NCBI GenBank assembly: GCA_038503035.1
Contig: JAVSML010000049.1
Location: 186,001 to 250,000, forward strand
DNA from: Crocodylus rhombifer
Lineage: Eukaryota; Chordata; Crocodylia; Crocodylidae
DNA length: 64,000 bases
Reading direction: 5' to 3'
The notes beneath the pieces were generated by a model that was not told where the DNA came from, did not search any database, and saw only the letters and a program-made list of their open reading frames with translations. A program made the position numbers and the translations under genes. Positions 56,690 to 64,000 of this stretch are shown piece after piece. Numbering within the stretch: position 1 is the stretch's first letter; every line of letters starts with the position of its first letter.

Positions 56690-58200
56690 GGGAAACAAGC
56701 AGGAAGAACTGGAAGTCCTTGCACAGTCAGAACTATGATGTTATTAGAATAACAGAGACTTGGTGGGATAGCTCACATGACTGGAGCACTGTCATGGATA
56801 GGTATAAACTGTTCAGGAAGGTCAGTCAGTGGAAAAAGGAGAAGTTGTAGCATTTTATATCAAAGACCATACGATTGCTTGCAGCTCCATTGTGATTCAA
56901 AACTGGAGACAGGCCTATTGACAGTCTCTGGGTTAGGGTCAGACGGGAGAGCAACAAGGGCGACGTCATGGTGCGGGTCTGCTATAAACCATCAGAACAG
57001 GGGGATGGGATGGAGGCAGCTTTTTTCCAACACCTAGTACAAATTTCCTGATTACAGGCCCTAGTTATTATGCGAGACTTCAATCCTCCTGACATCTGCT
57101 GGGTGGGAAATACAGCAGTACGCAGGCAATCCAGGAAGTTTTTGGAGAGTCTTGGGGACAACTTTCTTGTGCAGTTGCTACAGCAACCAACTAGGGACCA
57201 TGTTCTTCTTGACCTGCTGTTCGCAAACAGGGAAGAATTCATGAAGAATATAGGAGGAGATGGCAACTTGGGCAGCAGTGACCAAGAGATGACAGAGTTC
57301 AGGGTCCTGATGGAAGGAAGAAAGGAGAGCAGCAGAGTAATGACCCTGGACTTCAGAAAAGCAGACTTTGATTTGCTCAGGGAACTCATGAGTAGGATTC
57401 CCTGGGAGGCCATTCTGATGGGAAGAGAAGTCCAGGAGAGCTGCCTCTACTTTAGGGAAGCCTTACTGAGGACACAGGAACAAACCATCTGATGTGTAGG
57501 AAGACTAGCAAGTATGGCAAAAGACCAGCTTGGTTCAGCAGGGAACAAACACTTCAGTAAGCTAAATCACTAAAAGGAAGCTTGTAAGTGGAAACTTGCA
57601 AACAACTATGGAAGAGTATATGAGTATTGCTCGGGCAAAGGACCTGGGGTTTACAGCAGACAATAAGTTGAATATGAGCCAACAGCATGGCCTTGCTGCA
57701 AAGAAGGTTAACAGCATACTGGGCTACATTGTAGGAGTATTGACAGCAGGGCAAGGGAAGTGATTATTCTTCTTTATTCAGCACTGGGGAAGCCACATCT
57801 GGAGTACTGTGTTCACTTTTGGGGCCCTCCTGTACAGAAAGGACATGGACAAATTGGAGAGAGTCCAGCAGAGGGCAACAAAAATGGTTAGGGTGCTGGG
57901 GAACACTACTTACGAAGAGAGGCTGAGGGAACTGGGCTTATTTAGTCTGGAGAAGAGAAGACTAAGGGGGGTGGGATTCAATAGCAGCCTTCAACTACAT
58001 GAAGGGTGGCTCCAGAGAGAACAGAGCTAGACTGTTCTCAGTGGTGGTGGGTAACAGAACAAGGAGCAATGGTCTCAAGTTACAGCAAAGGAAGTTTAGT
58101 TAGATATGAGGAAACACTCTCTCACTATGAGGGTAGTAAAACACTGAAACAGGTTACCCAGAGAAGTGGTGGAATCTCCATCCTTGGAAGTTTTTAAGAC
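56690..58200 (+). pseudogene. CR1 ORF2 pseudogene, endonuclease plus C-terminus, RT core deleted
   Basis: The endonuclease blocks are LGNKQEELEVL near 56690, ITETWWDSSHDWS near 56750, VRVCYKPSEQ near 56973, MRDFNPPDICW near 57070 and LGSSDQEM near 57270 (His of SDH is Gln). An intact 140-codon stretch covers 57070-57492. After the deletion, blocks resemble DLG(F)TADNKLNMSQQHGLAAKK near 57640, then [15 protein letters not shown] at 57845 and [19 protein letters not shown] at 57915. Loss of the RT palm and fingers makes this incapable of reverse transcription. Confidence 0.88.
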
Positions 58201-58240
58201 CTAGATAGACAAAGCCTTGGCTTTGATCATCTAGTTGCAC

Positions 58241-59920
58241 AACTGACAGTTAAACGTAGGTGCAGTAAACTTTTCAAACCACTCTGTATCTTATGTAAAA
58301 CTCTATATACAAAACTCTGCAGAATCTGGTCTGTGAGTTTCTAAAATACCCATGAGTTTGCCATACTTTGTTTGATGTCTAAATACATTTTGAAATAAGC
58401 TTCATTGCACAGACCTCATAACTATTTTGGATGTTGTTATTAATTTATCCACAAAAATCTCTCGAGCCCAAGTCAATTTAAAACACAGTAAAGAAACTAA
58501 ATATAAATTGGGAGCATTATAATCATCAGAAAATATTCTCACTGATTGCTCTAGCACGAGGCCAGGACGCTATTATTAACCCCAGCTGAAACTGTTTTGC
58601 CTTCTGGAAATTAATTTTTTGTGGTGTCACATGTAATAAATATTATATAATCACAAATCACTTCCTTCAAAATTTCAAATCTGGTGTGCCAAAAATATAT
58701 TGGTTCAAATTAACGGCTATAAAATTTCCACTGAAATTAAGACTGCATAAAACCAATTTTAATCTATATCTCAGAACAATCTACTGCCCCCGCACAAGTT
58801 TTTATGTAAAACTTCCTGCTTCTCCATTCAGATGCAGGACAACAGAGTCTTGCATAACTGATTAGAGAATGGTTTCATTTGAGTAAACACCTGGAGAAAC
58901 ATAGTGGTTCCATGCAGTTGTTTTCTATGGTACTACAAATACTTCCTGATCATTCACAACCCCTCATCTTTGCAAGGAGGGTAAAGAGTATAATCCTGTA
59001 AAGTATTCAGGGGCCTACTGCTATGGAAAAAGAAAATAGGCACCTTGCCTCTGAATTCAAATGCTCAGAGTAGAAGCCAAGAAACCAATGCTCCCCTTTC
59101 CAAGTTCTTCTTTTAGTGTGACACATTTGGTCTGTGGCTTTTGGAAATTCCCAACCTCATTGACTGCCATCTCCCAAGCTAAACACAGACCATTTGCGGG
59201 GATTAGGGGAGGTTATATTGGGTTCAAAATGGCTACCCAATCCAAGGTAAATCCAGGTAGGGGGCAAGCAGGTTCTGGGTGGGATCAGGGGTCCATAGAA
59301 GGATTAGGGGGTCAAATTGGAAGGATGGAGGGGCAGGCAGTGCCTGTAGGAGTGAATCAATGGGATCAGGGATATAGGCAGCATCCACAGGGAAGTAGGG
59401 TGCAGGGGAAGGCAGTATCTGTGGTGGGAGCTGGGTTCTGGGAGGGTTTTGTGGGATCAGGGGTGCTCACAGAGGGGGTGCTTAAAGAGAACAGTAGCTA
59501 TTTTTGGCCCCACAACCTTCCATGGCAAACCTACATCCCCATCCTTCCCACCACTTCCCCCACCAATACTAGCTTGCTTGGCTCTGGCAGTGGTGAATGC
59601 AGCTAAAAGCAGCAGCACCCAGAGTCATTATTTGCCGTTATTTGCTATGCCCAGATTCTCATCATTCCTCAGATGACATCCATTTTTCCACCTGCACACC
59701 TCTATTTGATTGGTGACATGGGAGCTACTAAGGTCTACAGCAAAAATCAGCAGCAGTAACCACAAGGAGGTCAAACTTCGGGTTATGCATAAACTACAGA
59801 AATATCCAAGCACTCAAATATAGCATGATCCACATGGAAAGAGGACTCAAGCCATCTGTATTCAAATAAACTTTCAAATATTTGTAGTTAAACCGGAAAG
59901 CAATGAAAACCTACTCTTGA
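58241..59920. other. Unassigned DNA, with a G-rich quasi-repetitive stretch at 59200-59480
   Basis: A 181-codon sense frame at 59061-59606 runs through a G-rich segment with recurring GGGATCAGGG, GGCAG and GTAGG words and has no recognisable domain. I regard it as fortuitous. The remainder is AT-rich and unique. Confidence 0.45.
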
Positions 59921-60075
59921 CATAGCGTACTAGAAAGAGCAAAGGACTAGTAACCAGCAGGCTTACTAGTTACTTTACTAGTAACTGTACTCTAATTTCA
60001 GTTGAGTCAGCAGGTTGAAGTGTGACCTCAAACAAACTCTTTGATATGCTTGCGTTTTATCAAACTAAACTGGAG
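59921..60075 (+). mobile_element. MIR-type (CORE) SINE
   Basis: CATAGCGTACTAGAAAGAGC and AAAGGACTAGTAACCAGCAG followed by GAAGTGTGACCTCAAACAAA and CTCTTTGATATGC follows the MIR order (tRNA-like head, GTGGAAAGAGCA, then TGTGACCTTGGGCAAGT). A local TTACTAGTTAC/TTTACTAGTAAC duplication lies inside. Confidence 0.6.
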
Positions 60076-60528
60076 ACCCAGATTTTAAGAGAAGCTTTCA
60101 CTGTAAGTGAAAACTGCTGACTCAAAAGATCAAATATAGTGTTAAAATGTTGTCATGTCTAGTATAACTAAATTTTTATGACTAAGTTCAAAATATGAAG
60201 CCTTTCACATTGAACACTAACCTCAAGTTACACTTCTACGTGTATTTATTCCAAAACAGAAAAAGCGTCTCCTAGGCTTCCTTTACATCTAATTCCTAGG
60301 TGGCAGATTGAATTCCCATTGTGTTTCAATTTTAAAAGTTGAAACTTAAAAAAAAAGTAAGTTTATAAAGATGCATTTGAAATATGATAGCTCCTAAGAT
60401 TTTTCTGGACTGAAACAAACAGTCTAAAAATAGAAATATGCTACTTTAAAGGGTTTAATGAATTATCCATTATCCATTGGTATGACACTTTCATGAAGCA
60501 ACAATCGTTGCATATTTTCATAATACCA
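60076..60528. other. Unique AT-rich DNA
   Basis: Nothing recognised. Confidence 0.5.
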
Positions 60529-60660
60529 TATTTACTCACATATAAAACCCCCCCCTTAATAAGATGAGCCCCAATAATTAGATTCTATATATGAAAAATG
60601 TATGTTTTCTATAATTTTCCAGGTATTGAATCTAATTATTGGAGGTTTACCTTGACTTTA
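60529..60660 (+). repeat. Repeat remnant starting TACCATATTTACTCAC
   Basis: Shares its start with the element at 50889. It contains an inner inverted pair CCAATAATTAGATTC (about 60572) and GAATCTAATTATTGG (about 60628), so it folds back. Confidence 0.5.
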
Positions 60661-62205
60661 TCCCCCTTCCACTGCTGTAGCAGGGAAAATATATTGGGGT
60701 GGGGTGGGCAAGGGTCAGGTAGTACACGTGCTTTCACCCTCCCCAATTTATTTCCCTACAGCTCCTTCTCCCCCTCCCCCCCACCTTCACTGTCAGACCC
60801 TGCTTCCCCCTGAGCACATGGAAGTAAGGGGCAAATCTGAAAACACTGGGTACATTAACGTGTACACTTGACTGCAGCTGACTAATTAGCTCAGCAGTAA
60901 AGTGCCATTGTCTACAAGTGTGCTTCTCTTAGGGCACAATAAATTAACTCTGCTGTAGGATAGTACTGTCTGGGACAAATACTATCCTAGAGTAAAGTTA
61001 TTTAGTGCACCAAAATGCACATATGGACAGTGATCAGGGCTGACTGGGGCATGGGGGTGCTACAGTGTGGGCACTACCAGCAGGCTAGCCCAGCACTGTA
61101 GCACCCTGGTGACCCAGCTGGCCCCTGTGCAGCACATTGAGCTAGGGCAGACCAGCTCCAGGCTGGCAGGCTGACCCCCTGGGGCTGGGGTTGGGGCTGT
61201 TCCACCCTGACTCAGTGTGCTGCAGTCCCAGGTGCACATGTAAATGCTGCGCCCCAGAGCAATCAACTCCAGTGTGAACAGTGCCAGAGTTTACTGCTAC
61301 ATGCTGATTCCACATGTAGATGCACTCACTGACCTTGAAACAAATGTATCTGTAGTAATTTGCATATGGACAGATTATTAGGTAACCATAAACTTAATTT
61401 GTAGTTGATGCAGTTAATCTTTTTTGAAAATGCTGCAAGTTTTAGCACAGGTACTCCATAAACATACTTTTAACATCTTTATCTACTTATATATTGTACA
61501 AACTATATATGTGATATTAGTCCAGAGTCAAAAGGCTCAAGATATAGTTCATTGGGCTGGGCCCCAGCAGAGTTAAAAGCATTTCAAGCCATGGTGACCC
61601 CACAGCTCAGATACCTCCTCCCAACCCAAAGGATCCATATGCTAATGACCCCCTCTTCCCACCCCTCTGCCCCATCCCCCCCACTCATGACTGTAACAGA
61701 GTATTCTTGTCATGAGTCCTGGAATCCTCCAAGTGAGATTCGAGGCAACTTGGTCTGGCTGCACCTCAGGGAGGGCAGGGCCACACTAGTCATATGTGAC
61801 AGGCTGAGAGGGAGCAAGAGAGGGATTCTGGGTGAATTGTTTGGGGCTGCATTTTGTGATGTTTACCTGATATTTAAGGCTGGTGAAGAAACAGAAATCA
61901 CTGGAAATGGAAATGTGGGAGTGAAGAGGAAGCCAAAATGTAGTGGCTCACTATGACTTGAAAGAGAGTTGGTGCTGAAGGGGACTGTGTGCCATGAAAA
62001 CTATCATACATCTTATTTAGACGGGCTGCACTAACCTATCCTTGTGGTAGGTTCCCATCAGCATATCAAATGTAGAATTTTTGGCACCAAGGGGAGGGTG
62101 TCAGGGCTAGCTCTGGCCCTCCCGGGGCAGGCCTGATATTGCAGTACCTCCAGGCCTGGTGCCCATTCCCTGTGGGGGAACACCAGCCCATTTTTTTTAA
62201 AGGGC

Positions 62206-62230
62206 AACACACACACATACACACACACAT
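62206..62230. repeat. (AC)n microsatellite
   Basis: ACACACACACATACACACAC array, one interruption. Confidence 0.9.
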
Positions 62231-62563
62231 AAAGTCATGGTCAGTGTTGGTTGGTTTTAATCAACTTCCTAATTGGTTTCCATTACTGCACAAATGCTGC
62301 TTTTGGCAGCAATCTAATGATAGACAATGTATTTAGTGAGGTTTCCTTGTATGAGAATGTAAGATAAGGTACTTTCTGCATGTGATAGTGGTTGGAGGAA
62401 AAACCTCATTCTTTATTCAAGTAAATAGAGTATTTTGGAGCTCACAATGAAAGTGATTTTATGACAATATCTATAGCCACAAAAAAGGCTGTGGGGAAAG
62501 AAATGTTGAAATACATTTCTACTTTTCTTGATCTTGTCCATTCTAACACTAAGGGAGCTGAGC

Positions 62564-62579
62564 TTTTTTTTTTTTTTTT
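62564..62579. repeat. (T)16 homopolymer
   Basis: Uninterrupted T run. Confidence 0.85.
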
Positions 62580-63228
62580 AATTCCATGGCCTGATACTGT
62601 AGAACCAAATCGTTAACAGCAAAACTGGAGGAAGAGACTACTATTTCACCTACTGGGTGATAGAGGGTTGCTTGAGAACAACTCTTCAGCTACCCAACTG
62701 AAGTGTAGGAATCACTATTACCCATCTGAGCACAGATTATAGGAATGATTCCACTATTAGGAGTCTTTTCCCATAGGAAATGCTCCCATTGTAGGAATAG
62801 TGTCACCCTGCAGAAATACACAGACATTTCCCTATTCCAATGGGTGAATCACATGCCGAGTGTGAGTAACAAAATCACTGCTCCTACCCAGGTAGCTCAA
62901 AAGTTGGTTAAGAGGCTTAGTTGACTCCGATTATTCACTAGGTAAATTTACATTTGAAGATTATGGAAAGAATTTTGCCACAACATAAACAAAAGCAACA
63001 TACTGCATGTCCTAATGCTATGGAAAGAGTGGGGATAAATGTCTCCCTAAGAAGTTAGAGTTCTTACGCTGAAACACCCACAACAAATTTTGAGACAGTA
63101 ATAGCAGGCACGAATGGAGCTTATGTGTCAAAACCCTAAGAAAACAGGTTGACCCCCAAGCCCCCAAGGATTAGTTACTGAATGAGATGAGAAGTAGCAG
63201 AAAGAAACCTGGAACACCATAAAGCTAT

Positions 63229-63253
63229 ACATACATATATCTATATCTATATC
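63229..63253. repeat. ATATCT microsatellite
   Basis: ATATATCTATATCTATATCT array. Confidence 0.8.
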
Positions 63254-63654
63254 TCCAGAATAGTTAGACTGTATTTGAGGAAAACCAGTAAGATCCAAAA
63301 TAAGAGGAAGAGAAACAGGAAAAGACAAATGCAGAATTCCAATGCAGGCATTGTTTTAAAACCCTGATGTGCATTAATTGTAAAGCACCTACAAATACTC
63401 AAATAATCATAACCATTGATGCTCCAGTCAACAGAACCTGAATTGCAGTTATGTACTGAAGCTTATTAGTGACCCTATTGATAAACAGAATCTAGTGGAT
63501 TCAGTATACAGCTTTACAAAGCCTTAAGAGTTATAGATGCCAATCAAGATATTACTGAATTACATTCTCATAGAATAAGGTTACTGACAAAATCTAGCTT
63601 AGATGCAAGAGACAGGGTAGCAATAGTACTGCAGCCAAGAGTATGGGAGGTGCT

Positions 63655-63815
63655 TAAGCACTGGAACTGGCTACCTAGGAAGGTTATAGAATCTCCATCC
63701 TTGAAAGTTTAAGGGCAGGTTAAACAGACATTTTGTCTCGGGTGGTTTAAACAGAAATGAGCCTCCCTTGAGCAGGGGATTGGACTAGATGCCCTGTAGG
63801 TCCTTGGGCCCCTAA
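63655..63815 (+). mobile_element. Old CR1 LINE 3' end
   Basis: CACTGGAACTGGCTACCTAG then AGAATCTCCATCCTTGAAAG and AGCAGGGGATTGGACTAGAT is the last ORF2 block and 3' UTR of an old CR1 lineage (NWLPRKVIESPSLKV-like in one frame). Upstream CR1 similarity may extend weakly to about 63610. Confidence 0.75.
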
Positions 63816-64000
63816 CATACATTAATTGCACCTGAAATGTAATGTGTTAAATATATCATAAATAGCAACACTGCTATATATGTGCAGCTGACTTATGGCA
63901 CTGTGAAGTGGTGAACCAGCCACAAGGATATTTCACAAAATGAGGAACCTTTGTGGGTCATTAGTATAGTACCATAATTTGGACATATAGTATGATCGTG
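63816..64000. other. Unique DNA to the window edge
   Basis: Nothing recognised. Confidence 0.5.

Larger units (their letters stand above)
55900..58240 (+). mobile_element. Ancient CR1 LINE with ORF1, ORF2 and an internal deletion
   Basis: The only copy here retaining substantial ORF1. In order it has the ORF1 esterase-like domain (about 55960-56620), the ORF1-ORF2 spacer, ORF2 endonuclease (about 56690-57540), a linker ending near 57640, then directly the ORF2 C-terminal domain (57640-58200) and the 3' end (GATCATCTAGTTGCAC at about 58226). The reverse-transcriptase core, normally about 1.2 kb, is missing at the 57640 junction. Higher divergence and a different 3' end from the CTATGAA-tailed copies place it in an older lineage. 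Confidence 0.88.
60661..63654. other. Unassigned DNA with microsatellites
   Basis: GCATATGGACAG-type words recur at about 61018 and 61364, and GC-rich segments lie at 61040-61260 and 62100-62190. These look like degraded repeats but I could not define ends. A 134-codon frame at 61552-61956 has no recognisable domain. No gene called. Confidence 0.45.

Noticed and set aside
57070..57492. 140-codon uninterrupted frame as a possible domesticated gene
   Set aside because: It is the CR1 endonuclease domain in its normal CR1 context, with damaged ORF2 on both sides and the SDH histidine changed to Gln. Survival of 140 codons does not require selection.
59061..59606. 181-codon sense frame
   Set aside because: Runs through a G-rich quasi-repetitive stretch; no domain and no recognisable exon borders.
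62206..62230. AC repeat as a regulatory site
   Set aside because: An ordinary microsatellite with no supporting context.

Overview
The window is vertebrate nuclear DNA with no recognisable host gene. Its repeats point to a sauropsid, most likely a crocodilian (a turtle is the main alternative). The evidence is several lineages of CR1 LINEs, some with short CTATGAA-type 3' ends, plus MIR-type SINE remnants, MITE-like DNA transposons and an AT-rich, gene-poor background. The species call is an inference. Every open reading frame with a recognisable protein is a decayed CR1 ORF1 or ORF2. The remaining frames are short, or lie in GC-rich low-complexity DNA, and look fortuitous.

Layout. 1-12.2 kb is a CR1 graveyard. 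It holds an antisense CR1 fragment at the left edge, then a long antisense CR1 (2298-7522) split by a sense CR1 (3188-6021). A second long sense CR1 (about 7690-10650) and a third antisense CR1 (11373-12160) follow. 12-25 kb is mostly unique AT-rich DNA with scattered old repeats, including a hAT-like element at 22219-22499. 25-31 kb contains four copies of one family of non-autonomous terminal-inverted-repeat elements, one inserted inside another; a fifth copy is at 50.3 kb. Each has GGCTAGGGACAGACATT-like ends and a 3-bp target duplication. 31-48 kb is sparse: SINE-like and foldback elements, a GC-rich block with an inverted repeat at 40 kb, a solo LTR with a perfect 5-bp target duplication inside a MIR-like SINE at 44 kb, and an old antisense CR1 at 46.4-47.2 kb. 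48.7-51.3 kb is a disrupted sense CR1. 51.9-52.6 kb is a hAT-type element with an 8-bp target duplication. 53.8-54.1 kb is a foldback element. 55.9-58.2 kb is an ancient CR1 that still shows ORF1 (esterase-like domain), ORF2 endonuclease and the ORF2 C-terminus, with the reverse-transcriptase core deleted. The rest is unique or unassigned DNA with microsatellites.

No genes here act together as a pathway. The information is stratigraphic: nested insertions give relative ages for CR1, MIR, LTR and DNA-transposon activity. The most interesting item is the 3-bp-duplication transposon family. Its two ends differ, and its left end is itself a foldback packed with AAACTGGTTT-like motifs. I had no search tool, so assignments to named repeat families rest on recognition and the structural evidence quoted.
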